Of a stretch of 64,000 nucleotides of DNA, positions 33,070 through 42,464 are shown in pieces. The stretch covers positions 1 to 64,000 of the forward strand of contig NZ_JAFBEO010000007.1 of the NCBI RefSeq assembly GCF_016908785.1, given 5' to 3'. This stretch comes from Weissella uvarum. Its GTDB lineage: Bacteria > Bacillota > Bacilli > Lactobacillales > Lactobacillaceae. How positions within the stretch are numbered: position 1 is the stretch's first letter; each line of letters starts with the position of its first letter. The notes under the pieces were generated by a model. It ran no database searches and was not told where the DNA came from. It saw only the letters and a list, made by a program, of their open reading frames with translations. Position numbers and translations under genes: made by a program.

Positions 33070-34122
33070 ATGAAAACGAAAGATTTAATTTTATGGCTAG
33101 AAAATACCTTCAATTGGCAAACGGTTGGTATTACGGTAGCAGTGCTAGTGGGTTTATGGATTATTGCGCATTTTGGGGTGAAATTAGTCATTCACTTACT
33201 ATTAAAGGTGCAACATTTTAGTGAAAACGTTAAATTAATTTTGACGAACCTAGTGAAGCCAATTGGTATGGCCATTTATACCTGGGGCGGAATCGAATTA
33301 TTGAGTTACTTAGGTGCCCCGCAACCGTTTATTATTTTTGCGGCAGAGTTATTAGTGAGTGCGCTAGCGATTAGTGTGGGATTGGCACTTTATCATCTAA
33401 TTCCGGCCCTTATGATGAGTGTTAGTAAAGTTGGAAAAGATAATATTTTTAAAAATAATGCCATTATCAGGTCTTTCTTAACGACGATTTTGCAAGTAGT
33501 CATGTGGGCCTGTGTGCTAATTGTGATTTTGGCAGTGTGGCACATTAACGTTAATGGTATTTTAGCGGGTGCTGGATTAACTGGGGTCGCAATTTCGATG
33601 GCAGCTCAAGATCAAATTCGCAACTTCTTAGGGGGCGTAGTCATCATTGGTGAACGTTCATTTGGTATTGGTGATAAGGTTGAATCACCTTCCATTCAAG
33701 GAACGGTTGAAGACATTACCTTCCGTTCGACCAAGTTACGCACGGCCACAGGCACTTTACAGGTTGTACCTAATTCAACTTTAGCAAACGAACCAATTAC
33801 GAATGTGTCACAATTAAATCATCCCCAAATCCAATTAGATTATTACTTAGATGTTAAAACGACTAAGAATCAAATTGAGCAATTGCGTCAGCGGTTAAAC
33901 CAAGCATTAAAAGAGAGTGGTTTATTTGTTGATGACCAACAACAGGTTAATTTTTTAGATATCTCCCAAAAAGGATGCCATCTGCAAGTTGGTGGTCCAT
34001 TGAGTAAGCAAGGACAGTCTGACCAAAACCAGACGAAGTTAACAGTGAATTTATTAGTGCTTGATCAAACAGCGGCGTTAGATGTTGATTTAGTACAAAC
34101 TGCAAGCATGACGGAGGGTTAG
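33070..34122 (+). CDS. mscS: MscS family mechanosensitive channel
   Basis: A 350-residue membrane channel that opens on membrane tension during hypo-osmotic shock. Several N-terminal helices are followed by the pore helix and beta domain: GLTGVAISMAAQDQIRNFLGG, GERSFGIGDKV, ITFRSTKLRT, VPNSTLANEPITNVS. The length is somewhat greater than E. coli MscS. It is the first gene of a tight run with DUF1054, topoisomerase and deaminase genes. Confidence 0.9.
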   Translation: MKTKDLILWLENTFNWQTVGITVAVLVGLWIIAHFGVKLVIHLLLKVQHFSENVKLILTNLVKPIGMAIYTWGGIELLSYLGAPQPFIIFAAELLVSALAISVGLALYHLIPALMMSVSKVGKDNIFKNNAIIRSFLTTILQVVMWACVLIVILAVWHINVNGILAGAGLTGVAISMAAQDQIRNFLGGVVIIGERSFGIGDKVESPSIQGTVEDITFRSTKLRTATGTLQVVPNSTLANEPITNVSQLNHPQIQLDYYLDVKTTKNQIEQLRQRLNQALKESGLFVDDQQQVNFLDISQKGCHLQVGGPLSKQGQSDQNQTKLTVNLLVLDQTAALDVDLVQTASMTEG

Positions 34123-34123
34123 G

Positions 34124-34732
34124 ATGTTTGAAGAAAAAGACTTTGACGTGTTCAATGAACCAACTCTCGAGGGTAGGATGACGGCGATTCGAAATGAGCT
34201 AGATCCTAAATTTGAGACTTTTGCCCAGCAGGCTTTACCGGTTTTAGAACAAGATGGACAAACTTGGTATGCGCATGTTGCCAAGCATTTACGACGTACA
34301 GTCTATCCACCTGAAAATACCTGGGTAGCTTTGGCCCCAAATAAGCGTGGCTATAAGATGTTGCCACATTTTGAATTGGGCTTTTGGGATGATCGGCTTT
34401 ATTTGTATTTGAGTTGTTTGGAGAACTTAAAGAAAGATGCTGCGGCAACGAGCATGTGGGCAGAGCGACTAGCAGCGATTCAACCGGAGCTACGTCGGCT
34501 ACCCGACAACTTTGTTATTAGTCCGAATCATATGGAAAAGCCAGTGATGCCATTAAATGCGGCCAATAGTACCGAAACAATTGAAAACTATGCAGCTAAG
34601 AAGCATACAGAATTTTCAGTTGGGTTAAATGTGATGCGAGATGATACTTTAATGGGTACGACAAAATTAGATGATGTGCTTTTGCAGACCATTACAGCTT
34701 TGCTACCAATTTATGAGCGATTGCGTGATTAA
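34124..34732 (+). CDS. DUF1054 (YktB-like) protein
   Basis: A 202-residue soluble protein with the DUF1054 pattern: FDVFNEPTLEGRM at the N-terminus, HVAKHLRRTVYPPENTWVA, and ELGFWDDRLYLYLSCLEN in the middle. The function of the family is unknown. It starts one base after the mscS stop, so translation is coupled. Confidence 0.88.
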   Translation: MFEEKDFDVFNEPTLEGRMTAIRNELDPKFETFAQQALPVLEQDGQTWYAHVAKHLRRTVYPPENTWVALAPNKRGYKMLPHFELGFWDDRLYLYLSCLENLKKDAAATSMWAERLAAIQPELRRLPDNFVISPNHMEKPVMPLNAANSTETIENYAAKKHTEFSVGLNVMRDDTLMGTTKLDDVLLQTITALLPIYERLRD

Positions 34733-34741
34733 GGTGGCCGC

Positions 34742-36790
34742 ATGACTAAATATTTGATTTTGACCGAGAAGCCATCTGCGGCTAAAAACTTTGCGACAGC
34801 CTTGCATGGTGCGAGTGGACATTTTGCTGATTTTGACTATCGTATTATGAATTTGCGTGGTCATTTGTTGAATTTCAAAGAACCTGACGCCATGGTAGCA
34901 CCAGAGTTAGCCAAACAGTATAAATCTTGGAAACTAAAGGATATGCCATGGCAATTAAGTGATTTAAATTGGCAACGGACTTATGTTAAGCAGCGTGGTA
35001 AGGGGCAAACGAGTAAGCAACTGTTGGATCAAATAAAGGCTGAACTGCAGAACGGCTATGATGGGGTGGTCATTGCGACTGATAATGACCCTTCTGGTGA
35101 AGGGGATTTACTTGCGTTTGAAGCGCTGGATGCGATTAAGTGGCGTGGTGCAGTTTATCGAGCCAATTTTATGGATGAAACTGCACCATCAATTCAAAAA
35201 GCATTGAAACAACTGCAACCAATTGCTGATAAATGGCAATTTGGTCCATATTTAAAGGGTGAAAGTCGCAGTCGTTGGGATTTTGCCTCGATGCAATTAA
35301 CGCGAATTGCGACAACGTTGGCGAAGGAAAAAGGCTTTAAGGTTGTGGCGCGCGAAGGGCGCTTAAAGTCAGTCATTATTTGGAAAATCTATGAACAATG
35401 GCAAAAAATTAAAGCGTACGTACCCAAAACGTTTTATGAAGTGAAATTTAAAGATCCAGCTGGACATGTTTTTTTGCGTAAACCGGCACGGGAACAAACC
35501 GATGTACCTTGGCGTTTTGAACAGCAAGGGCTGGGGCAACAAGATTTAGCGAGCTATCAGCCTAGTCAGATTGTTAACGAACAACACACAACTAAACGGA
35601 TGGCGCCACCACGACTATTAGATTTGGCGGGTTTGGCTGCTTTGTTGGCACCACAAGGCTTATCATCAAAACAAGTGTTGAGTACTTATCAAAAAATGTA
35701 TGAAGCACAGTATGTGTCATATCCGAGGACCGAAGATCGGAATGTCACACCAGAACAATTTAATGAATTGTTGCCAGTGATTGATAAAATCGCGGCCGTC
35801 GTTGGAGTTGATGCACATTTGTTAACGCATCGGGAGCCGCGCAAGACCCATGTGAAAAATCAAGGTAGTCACGGAGCAAATCGTCCTGGGGTTAAAGTGC
35901 CCAATGATTTAGCACAGTTAGATAAGTTTGGACCTGGAGCACAAGCAATTTATCGAACCTTGGCCAAAAATTACTTAGCGATGTTAGCGGAAGATTATAT
36001 TTATGATCATGTGACAGCTGAGTTAGCTGATTATCCTGATTTTAAAACAAGCTATAATTTACCAATTCAATTGAATTTTAAAGCAATTTTTAATCCGCAA
36101 AAAGATGAAGAGACTGGAATCGCTGGCCCCCTTGGCCCAATGGCTGAACCTTTTTTGGCCGAAGGTGTCAATCCAAAGCCACAAACCCCGACGACCAAGT
36201 GGATTATGGCTTATTTGGAAAAGCAAGAAGTTGGTACCGGTGCTACTCGGGTATCAACCTTGTCCGAAATGAGCCAAGGAGCCAAAGCGATGTTGGCTGA
36301 AAGTAAGGGGAAATTGACTCCGACAAAGACTGGGGATGTTTCAGCAATTATGGTCGAAAATACTTGGATTGCATCACCAAAAATTACCCGACGACTGTTT
36401 GCCATGATGGACGAGGTTGGAAATTTTCAAATGCCTATGTCGCAATTATTGCAATCAGTCACCCAAGTGATTGAGCATGATCTGCCACAGATGCAACATA
36501 ATGCAGAAGCGTTAGTACCCAAGTTAGGAGCGGCCCCTAAAACGCGCAAGGTAAAAGCAAAGCCCAAAGCTCCGCAAGTGACCGGAACTTTTAACGGTGA
36601 AGCGGTTCATTTTGCCAAAACGTGGGGTGAACATACTTTTACTGAACAGGAAATTACCGACTTGTTAGCGGGAAAGACGATTACTTTTGAGACAACGACA
36701 AAGCAAAAGAAGCCTTTCACAGCAAAAGGACGACTTGGTAAGCGGACCTATCGTGGTAATGAATACGTCGGATTTAAATTAGTGAAGTGA
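34742..36790 (+). CDS. topB: type IA DNA topoisomerase (TopB-like)
   Basis: A 682-residue enzyme that passes single strands of DNA. The Toprim part shows TEKPSAAKNFA and the metal site ATDNDPSGEGD. The catalytic tyrosine is Tyr327 in VSYPRTEDRN. The C-terminus (about 610-682) resembles a topoisomerase C-terminal repeat (FNGEAVHFAKTWGEHTFTEQE). No zinc-finger cysteines are seen. The family also occurs on plasmids and conjugative elements, but the neighbours here look chromosomal. Confidence 0.88.
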   Translation: MTKYLILTEKPSAAKNFATALHGASGHFADFDYRIMNLRGHLLNFKEPDAMVAPELAKQYKSWKLKDMPWQLSDLNWQRTYVKQRGKGQTSKQLLDQIKAELQNGYDGVVIATDNDPSGEGDLLAFEALDAIKWRGAVYRANFMDETAPSIQKALKQLQPIADKWQFGPYLKGESRSRWDFASMQLTRIATTLAKEKGFKVVAREGRLKSVIIWKIYEQWQKIKAYVPKTFYEVKFKDPAGHVFLRKPAREQTDVPWRFEQQGLGQQDLASYQPSQIVNEQHTTKRMAPPRLLDLAGLAALLAPQGLSSKQVLSTYQKMYEAQYVSYPRTEDRNVTPEQFNELLPVIDKIAAVVGVDAHLLTHREPRKTHVKNQGSHGANRPGVKVPNDLAQLDKFGPGAQAIYRTLAKNYLAMLAEDYIYDHVTAELADYPDFKTSYNLPIQLNFKAIFNPQKDEETGIAGPLGPMAEPFLAEGVNPKPQTPTTKWIMAYLEKQEVGTGATRVSTLSEMSQGAKAMLAESKGKLTPTKTGDVSAIMVENTWIASPKITRRLFAMMDEVGNFQMPMSQLLQSVTQVIEHDLPQMQHNAEALVPKLGAAPKTRKVKAKPKAPQVTGTFNGEAVHFAKTWGEHTFTEQEITDLLAGKTITFETTTKQKKPFTAKGRLGKRTYRGNEYVGFKLVK

Positions 36791-36798
36791 GGAAAATG

Positions 36799-38046
36799 AT
36801 GTTAATTAAAGCGGTAAGAATTGAAAACGCAGAAACTTTACAGGATATTTTGATTGAGGATGGACGGATTAAGCAAATCGCGCCTGATATACAACCAAGT
36901 GACAATGATACTGTGATTGAAGGTAACGGGGCTTTGGTAATCCCACCATTTGTTGATCCACATGTACATTTGGACTCAACAATGACGGCAGGTGATCCGG
37001 AATGGAACGAGAGTGGGACTCTTTTTGATGGGATTCGAATTTGGTCCGAACGGAAGCAAAAATTGTCTTATGATGATGTTTATCAACGCGCAACCGAGGC
37101 GTTGAAGTTACAAGCATCCCATGGGCTACAATTTGTCCGTTCACACGTGGATGTTACTGATCCTGATTTAGTGGCATTGCGCGCTTTGCTAGATGTTCGA
37201 AAAGATGTGGCCCCTTGGATGACTTTGCAGTTGGTTGCTTTTCCTCAAGAGGGGATTTTGTCGTTTCCAAATGGTAAGGCCTTAATGGAAAATGCCGCCA
37301 AGTTGGGGGTCGATGCGCTTGGAGCGATTCCGCATTATGAATTTACACAAGCCTATGGGGCTGAATCGATTCGTTTCGTGGGTGATTTAGCACAAAAGTA
37401 CGGTTTGATGATTGATGCTCATTGTGATGAAATTGATGATCCGGCTTCACGCGGCTTAGAAACGTTGGCCACCGTCGCATACGAAACTGGACTAAAGGAA
37501 AAGGTCACGGCTTCACACACGACTGCAATGGGTTCATATAATGATGCCTATGTTTATAAGTTAATGCGGCTATTGCAGATGGCGGACTTAAACTTTGTTT
37601 CAAATCCATTAATCAATATGTATCTGGGGGGGCGTTTTGATACTTATCCTAAGCGACGTGGCTTAACTCGCGTAAAGGAATTAGATGCGGCTGGTTTGAA
37701 CGTGGCCTTTGGGGAAGATGATATCAAAGATCCATGGTATCCAATGGGTAATGGAAATATGTTGGATGTTCTACACTTAGGCCTCCATGCCACGCAAATG
37801 ATGGGATATACTGAAATTCTAAATTCATACCGATTTATCACCCATAACGGAGCACGTGTGATGCAAGTTGAAGATGAATATGGTATAGCTGAAGGGAAGC
37901 CTGCTAATTTATTGATGTTTGATGCTGATAATTGGTATGACGCATTGAATGAACGCGCTAATATGCGCTATTCAATTCGAAATGGCGAAATTTTAGTGGA
38001 ACAAAAACCGGCGCCTCGGACTACAAATTTTGATCAATTTGTCTAA
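36799..38046 (+). CDS. codA: cytosine deaminase or related amidohydrolase
   Basis: A metal-dependent amidohydrolase of about 415 residues related to CodA, which converts cytosine to uracil. Metal and substrate motifs are visible: VDPHVHLDSTM, HCDEIDDPASRGLE, SHTTAMGSYND and FGEDDIKDPWYPMGNGNML. ATG 36796 and 36799 are adjacent; GAGGA suits 36799 better. It starts within 10 bases of the topoisomerase stop. Other cyclic amidine substrates are possible. Confidence 0.85.
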   Translation: MLIKAVRIENAETLQDILIEDGRIKQIAPDIQPSDNDTVIEGNGALVIPPFVDPHVHLDSTMTAGDPEWNESGTLFDGIRIWSERKQKLSYDDVYQRATEALKLQASHGLQFVRSHVDVTDPDLVALRALLDVRKDVAPWMTLQLVAFPQEGILSFPNGKALMENAAKLGVDALGAIPHYEFTQAYGAESIRFVGDLAQKYGLMIDAHCDEIDDPASRGLETLATVAYETGLKEKVTASHTTAMGSYNDAYVYKLMRLLQMADLNFVSNPLINMYLGGRFDTYPKRRGLTRVKELDAAGLNVAFGEDDIKDPWYPMGNGNMLDVLHLGLHATQMMGYTEILNSYRFITHNGARVMQVEDEYGIAEGKPANLLMFDADNWYDALNERANMRYSIRNGEILVEQKPAPRTTNFDQFV

Positions 38047-38068
38047 ATCTATTTCAAATTAAAATTTC

Positions 38069-38082
38069 TGTAAACGTTTGCA
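38069..38082. promoter_or_regulatory. cre site of the sugar transporter promoter
   Basis: TGTAAACGTTTGCA matches the cre consensus at 13 of 14 positions and overlaps the -35 box, which suggests repression by CcpA. Confidence 0.7.
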
Positions 38083-38106
38083 AGCGGTTTCTCTTTGTGA
38101 TAAGAT
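38078..38106 (+). promoter_or_regulatory. promoter of the GRP sugar transporter gene
   Basis: TTGCAA (38078-38083), 17 bases, TAAGAT (38101-38106) preceded by TGA (extended -10). Confidence 0.75.
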
Positions 38107-38152
38107 TACATCTTGTTCAATTATAAAATTAGATTTTAAGGAGAAATTATTT

Positions 38153-39118
38153 ATGTTAATGCTTGTAGCATTGATCCCAGCGCTTGCTTGGGGCTCAGTT
38201 GGTATCGTCACAACTAAGATGGGTGGTACTGCGGCGCAAGGAACAATCGGAATGACTTTGGGAGCGTTGATTTTCGGGCTTGCAACAATGTTGTTCTATG
38301 TTATTCCTGCTGCTGGAGCTGATTATGCCTTTAACCCACGTATCTGGTTAGTTGGATTTGTTTCTGGTTTGTTCTGGGCGGTTGGTACTGCCGGACAATT
38401 CGTTGCCTTCAAGAAGTTGGGTGTTTCAGTCGGTAACCCACTTTCAACAGCTAGTCAAATTGCCTTGAACGCCTTGATGGCTGCTTCAGTGTTAGGTGAA
38501 TGGACAACGGGTAAGATGTGGTTGTACGGTTTGATTGCGATTGCAGCTGTTGTTGCTGGAGCAATTTTCACATCACTTCCTGATAAGAATGCTAAGGCGG
38601 ATGTTAACCCTGAACATGATCCTAAGGGTGGCTTAATCGCGATTACAATTTCATCACTTGGTTTCATGATGTACTTTGTGTTCCCTAACTTGTTGAACAA
38701 GGTGGGTTACATCTCAAACTCATTGCACAATGCGCCTGATGGTAGTGGTTTGCACTATATGACTGCGATTGTGGGACCACAATCAATCGGTCAAGTTATT
38801 GGTGCTTTGCTAATTGTTATCTTTGTTATGCACGAAGGTAAGACAATGTGGAAGCCAGCTACTTTCCGTAATATCCTAACTGGTTTGATTTGGGGAATTG
38901 GTAACATTGCGATGTTCATCTCAGCTGCTAACCCACAAATTGGTCAAGCAACTGCGACGACATTGTCACAATTGGGTATCATCGTTGGAACATTCGGTGG
39001 TATTTACATCTTGCACGAAAAGAAGACGCCTTATCAGATGAAGTACATCATCTTAGGAACGGTTCTTGTCGTAGTAGGTGCGGTTGTGATTGCCAACCTT
39101 GGCTCACTTGCCGGCTAA
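38153..39118 (+). CDS. GRP family sugar uptake protein (GlcU/RbsU-like)
   Basis: A 321-residue membrane protein with ten helices of the drug/metabolite transporter superfamily, GRP (glucose/ribose porter) branch. The N-terminus LALIPALAWGS-type segment and the repeated five-helix halves are visible. It takes up glucose or ribose by proton symport in relatives; the exact sugar is not readable. AAGGAG lies 8 bases before ATG 38153; the frame opens at 38078. The cre site predicts glucose control. pgi follows. Confidence 0.85.
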   Translation: MLMLVALIPALAWGSVGIVTTKMGGTAAQGTIGMTLGALIFGLATMLFYVIPAAGADYAFNPRIWLVGFVSGLFWAVGTAGQFVAFKKLGVSVGNPLSTASQIALNALMAASVLGEWTTGKMWLYGLIAIAAVVAGAIFTSLPDKNAKADVNPEHDPKGGLIAITISSLGFMMYFVFPNLLNKVGYISNSLHNAPDGSGLHYMTAIVGPQSIGQVIGALLIVIFVMHEGKTMWKPATFRNILTGLIWGIGNIAMFISAANPQIGQATATTLSQLGIIVGTFGGIYILHEKKTPYQMKYIILGTVLVVVGAVVIANLGSLAG

Positions 39119-39131
39119 TAAAGCATGATTT

Positions 39132-39165
39132 AAAAGTCCTTGTTAATTTACAAGGACTTTTTTTA
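39132..39165 (+). terminator. terminator after the sugar transporter gene
   Basis: Stem AAAGTCCTTGT / ACAAGGACTTT followed by a T run. Confidence 0.9.
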
Positions 39166-39189
39166 TTGAAAAAATTTGTTTTTTTTATT

Positions 39190-39226
39190 AGAAACCGTTT
39201 TCATATAAAACAAGTCGTGCTATAAT
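39190..39226 (+). promoter_or_regulatory. pgi promoter with cre-like site
   Basis: Extended -10 TGCTATAAT (TATAAT 39221-39226) with TTTTCA as -35 at 17-base spacing. AGAAACCGTTTTCA (39190-39203, 13 of 14 to cre) covers the -35. Confidence 0.65.
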
Positions 39227-39268
39227 CGGTATATACCATTCAAAAGAAATAAAGGGGTACTTCTTATT

Positions 39269-40612
39269 ATGACAACACTTAATTTTGATACGTCTAAGTT
39301 AGCTTCATTTGTAAATGATGAAGAACTAGATTTGATTCAACCAATGGTTGATAAGGCCGACGAGTTATTGCACCAAGGCACTGGTGCTGGTTCTGACTTC
39401 CTTGGTTGGTTAGACTTGCCAGTTGATTACGATAAGGATGAATTTGCACGTATCAAGGAAGCTGCAAAGAAAATCCAAAGTGACTCAGAAGTTTTGGTTG
39501 TTATCGGAATCGGTGGATCATATTTGGGGGCCCGAGCAGCAAATGACTTTTTGAATGATTACTTTGATTCAGCTTATCCGGCTGACCAACGTAAGATGCC
39601 ACAAATTGTTTTTGCTGGAAACTCAATTTCACCACAATACGTTAACTCATTAATTAAGTTAATTGGGGACCGTGACTTCTCAATTAATGTGATTTCAAAG
39701 TCAGGAACAACGACAGAACCAGCCATTGCTTTCCGTGTCTTTAAGGAATTGCTAGAAAAGAAGTATGGCAAGGAAGAAGCACGTAAGCGAATCTATGCTA
39801 CTACTGATGCGCATAAGGGTTCATTGAAGCAAACTGCTGATGAAGAAGGTTACGAAGAATTTGTTGTGCCTGACAGTGTTGGTGGTCGTTTCTCAGTTTT
39901 GACAGCTGTTGGTTTGTTGCCAATCGCCGCTGCTGGTCATGATATTGATCAATTGATGGCTGGTGCTGCCCAAGCCCGTGCTGACTACACTGATACAGAT
40001 GTTAAAAAGAATGATGCGTATGCCTATGCAGCTTACCGTAACATTTTGTACCGTAAGGGTTACACAACAGAATTGCTTGTCAACTACGAACCAACATTGC
40101 AACAATTTGGTGAATGGTGGAAGCAATTGCAAGGTGAATCAGAAGGTAAGGATGGCATGGGAATCTTCCCAGCTACTGGTAACTTCTCAACAGACTTGCA
40201 TTCATTTGGACAATACATCCAAGATGGTCGTCGTAACTTGTTTGAGACGTTAGTACGTGTTGATACACCGCTTTCAGATGTTACAATTCCTGCTTCAGGT
40301 GCTGACGATGGCTTGGGCTACCTTGAAGGTGAAACAATGTCATACGTTAACAAGACTGCTTCAGATGGTACTTTGTTAGCTCACGTTGACGGCGGTGTGC
40401 CTAACATGGTCGTTGAGTTGGATCAACAAAACGAATTTGCGCTAGGCTACATGATTTACTTCTTTGAATTGGCTGTTGGTATCTCAGGTTACTTGAATGG
40501 TATCAATCCATTTAACCAACCAGGTGTTGAAGCATACAAGACAAATATGTTTGCTTTGCTTGGTAAGCCAGGATACGAAGACAAGACCGCTGAGTTGCGT
40601 TCACGCTTGTAA
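39269..40612 (+). CDS. pgi: glucose-6-phosphate isomerase
   Basis: Interconverts glucose-6-phosphate and fructose-6-phosphate. The 447 residues show the Gram-positive PGI pattern: [29 protein letters not shown] (sugar phosphate binding), and the catalytic region near [14 protein letters not shown]. Codon use is strongly biased, as for abundant proteins. Confidence 0.96.
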   Translation: MTTLNFDTSKLASFVNDEELDLIQPMVDKADELLHQGTGAGSDFLGWLDLPVDYDKDEFARIKEAAKKIQSDSEVLVVIGIGGSYLGARAANDFLNDYFDSAYPADQRKMPQIVFAGNSISPQYVNSLIKLIGDRDFSINVISKSGTTTEPAIAFRVFKELLEKKYGKEEARKRIYATTDAHKGSLKQTADEEGYEEFVVPDSVGGRFSVLTAVGLLPIAAAGHDIDQLMAGAAQARADYTDTDVKKNDAYAYAAYRNILYRKGYTTELLVNYEPTLQQFGEWWKQLQGESEGKDGMGIFPATGNFSTDLHSFGQYIQDGRRNLFETLVRVDTPLSDVTIPASGADDGLGYLEGETMSYVNKTASDGTLLAHVDGGVPNMVVELDQQNEFALGYMIYFFELAVGISGYLNGINPFNQPGVEAYKTNMFALLGKPGYEDKTAELRSRL

Positions 40613-40623
40613 TAAAAAATGTC

Positions 40624-40661
40624 AAAAAGCCTCGTTCCGTGTTTGCGGACGGGCTTTTTTG
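40624..40661 (+). terminator. terminator after pgi
   Basis: Stem AAAAAGCC..CGTTCCG with CGGACGGGCTTTTTT, with a small internal mismatch. Confidence 0.85.
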
Positions 40662-40745
40662 TCGCCTTGCGATAATTTGCTTGTTTAAACTGGCGCTTAG
40701 TTATGGTAATATTAATCGAAAGATAAAATTTTAGGAGATTCAATC

Positions 40746-41312
40746 ATGGCAACTATTGGTATGAATGATTTAAAGACTGGTCTAACAATCTTGTATAACC
40801 AGTCAATCTGGCGCGTGTTGGAGTTCCAACACGTTAAGCCTGGTAAGGGTGCAGCGTTTGTGCGTTCAAAGTTGAAGAACTTGCGTACAGGAGCAGTGAA
40901 CGAAGTGACTTTCCGTCCCGGAGATAAGTTTGAAACTGCAAACATCAACTCTGCAGATATGCAATATTTGTATGCAGAAGGTGATTCTCATGTCTTCATG
41001 GATACTGAAACATATGAACAAATTTCAATTCCTGATGACAAGATTCAAGATGCTTTGAAGTTCTTGCTTGAAAACATGGTCGTACGTGTTACAACGTATG
41101 ATGGTGAAATCTTGGACGTTGAAGTACCAAAGACAGTTGAATTGACTGTTACTGAAACACAACCAGGTATTAAGGGTGCTACTGCTAATGGTGGTGGTAA
41201 GCCAGCAACTATGGAAACAGGTCTTGTTGTGACAGTTCCTGATTTCGTTAACGCAGGTGATAAGCTAATTATTAATACTGATGATGGTGGATCATATTCA
41301 TCACGTGCTTAA
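40746..41312 (+). CDS. efp: elongation factor P
   Basis: Relieves ribosome stalling at polyproline. The 188-residue, three-domain protein has the loop [10 protein letters not shown], whose Lys34 is the usual site of modification, and the C-terminal signature [20 protein letters not shown]. It is followed by asp23 and nusB, a conserved neighbourhood in Firmicutes. Confidence 0.97.
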   Translation: MATIGMNDLKTGLTILYNQSIWRVLEFQHVKPGKGAAFVRSKLKNLRTGAVNEVTFRPGDKFETANINSADMQYLYAEGDSHVFMDTETYEQISIPDDKIQDALKFLLENMVVRVTTYDGEILDVEVPKTVELTVTETQPGIKGATANGGGKPATMETGLVVTVPDFVNAGDKLIINTDDGGSYSSRA

Positions 41313-41392
41313 TTTTTATTTAGGGCGGTTGAACCACCAGTAAATAAAGATGCAAGTATATAATCGTGCCGACCGGCCGCCGGCCGGCACTT
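41313..41392 (+). other. two hairpins around a -10 box between efp and asp23
   Basis: TTTATTTA..GG.GGTT / AACC.CC..TAAATAAA forms one hairpin (about 41316-41349). TATAAT follows at 41359-41364. A very GC-rich hairpin (GTGCCG..CCGG-CCG-CCGG..CGGCAC, 41366-41390) then runs into TTTTAT. The second hairpin would lie at the 5' end of the asp23 transcript, or end readthrough from efp. Confidence 0.55.
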
Positions 41393-41413
41393 TTATGTTT
41401 AAGGAGGAAATCC

Positions 41414-41845
41414 ATGGCTGAAGAAACAATTTTATTAGATCAACCTGCTGACACACAAGGTGCCACACGTGTGAATGTACGTGTATTAGACATCATTGCA
41501 GCTCTAGCAACTCAAGAAGTTGAAGGTGTTGCTAGTTTGCGTGGTTCATTATCAGATCGTGCCCAAGAAGTATTTGGTCGTCAAGTTCGTGGTAAAGGTG
41601 TTGAGCTCGTTCAATCTGAAAATGGTTTAATTATTGATGTCTATGTTTATTTAAACTATGGCGTCAACGTACCCAAGCTTGCAGCTGAAATTCAAGAACG
41701 TGTGACATTGCAAATTGCAGCTATGACTGAATTAGCGGTTTCAGAAGTGAATGTACACGTTGAAGGAATGATTTCACCTAAGTTTGCTTCACAATTTGAT
41801 CCAAACAATTTGTTTGGTGAAAAAGATGTAGCGGAGGATGCTTAA
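41414..41845 (+). CDS. Asp23/Gls24 family protein (YqhY-like)
   Basis: A 143-residue envelope stress-type protein of the Asp23 family (TRVNVRVLDIIAALATQEVEGVASL, VYLNYGVNVPKLAAEIQERV). Its position between efp and nusB marks it as the YqhY branch, linked in Bacillus to lipid synthesis control. ATG 41414 has AAGGAGG upstream; the frame opens at 41366 inside a GC-rich hairpin. Confidence 0.88.
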   Translation: MAEETILLDQPADTQGATRVNVRVLDIIAALATQEVEGVASLRGSLSDRAQEVFGRQVRGKGVELVQSENGLIIDVYVYLNYGVNVPKLAAEIQERVTLQIAAMTELAVSEVNVHVEGMISPKFASQFDPNNLFGEKDVAEDA

Positions 41846-41849
41846 CGCT

Positions 41850-42272
41850 ATGACGAAATTAAATCGACATCAAGCACGGCAGGTTGCCTTCCAAACTTTA
41901 TATGGTTTGGCCATGAATCCTGACGCACAAGTGGAGGACATTGTCCGCCAAGTGCTAACCGGTGATCCTGAAATCGAATGGACAGGGGAACTACCCCAAG
42001 ATGTCATCGACTTAGTCAATGAAGTTGTTGCAAATCAGAATAAGTTGGATTTGCAAATTTCTAACTATCTGACTGATCGGTGGACGATTGATCGACTAAA
42101 CCCGGTTGACTTAAGTTTGATGCGGCTTGCGCTATATGAAGCGCAAACAGATGCAGTGCCAGCAAAAGTTGCCATTGATGAAGCTTTGCAACTCGCCCAT
42201 GAATTTACGGATGATGAGTCACGTAAATTCATTAATGGGGTTTTGAATAAAGCCTTGACGGAAAACAAGTAA
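41850..42272 (+). CDS. nusB: transcription antitermination factor NusB
   Basis: Binds boxA RNA with S10 for antitermination of rRNA operons. The 140-residue all-helical protein shows RHQARQVAFQTLYGLAM and the C-terminal VAIDEALQLAHEFTDDESRKFINGVLNKAL. ATG 41850 matches the family start; an in-frame ATG at 41838 is in the RBS and overlaps asp23. The infC promoter lies inside its 3' end. Confidence 0.94.
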   Translation: MTKLNRHQARQVAFQTLYGLAMNPDAQVEDIVRQVLTGDPEIEWTGELPQDVIDLVNEVVANQNKLDLQISNYLTDRWTIDRLNPVDLSLMRLALYEAQTDAVPAKVAIDEALQLAHEFTDDESRKFINGVLNKALTENK

Positions 42273-42283
42273 TTGGCTATAAT
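42255..42283 (+). promoter_or_regulatory. promoter of infC-rpmI-rplT
   Basis: TTGACG (42255-42260), 17 bases, TATAAT (42278-42283), inside the end of nusB. Confidence 0.85.
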
Positions 42284-42289
42284 TAAACA

Positions 42290-42450
42290 TCGTTAGGAAA
42301 TAAAGTAACGGCGACCCGCCGTTCACCTAGTTGAGTCAGCTTGACGGGTAAATCAGTGAGAACTAATTATTAGTTTGAATTTACGGCGGGTCATCGTATG
42401 CAAATACGGTGAACCGCTTTTATTATACATTTATTTCAAGCAAGTTTTAT
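42290..42450 (+). promoter_or_regulatory. infC/L20-type autoregulatory leader with attenuator
   Basis: Hairpin 1 is AACGGCG-ACC-CGCCGTT (42307-42323). A terminator hairpin has arms 42386-42399 and 42404-42417 followed by TTTTATTATAC. GACCCGCCGT (42313-42322) is a perfect 10-base complement of ACGGCGGGTC (42383-42392), so the long-range pairing excludes both hairpins. This is the layout of an L20-responsive leader. Confidence 0.75.
42386..42424 (+). terminator. attenuator hairpin in the infC leader
   Basis: Stem GCGGGTCATCGTAT / ATACGGTGAACCGC, one mismatch and one G-T pair, then TTTTATTAT. Confidence 0.8.
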
Positions 42451-42464
42451 TGGAGGTAGAGACC

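Noticed and set aside
42375-42464. Upstream TTG start for infC
   Set aside because: It lies in the attenuator hairpin. The RBS at 42452-42456 points to ATA 42465.
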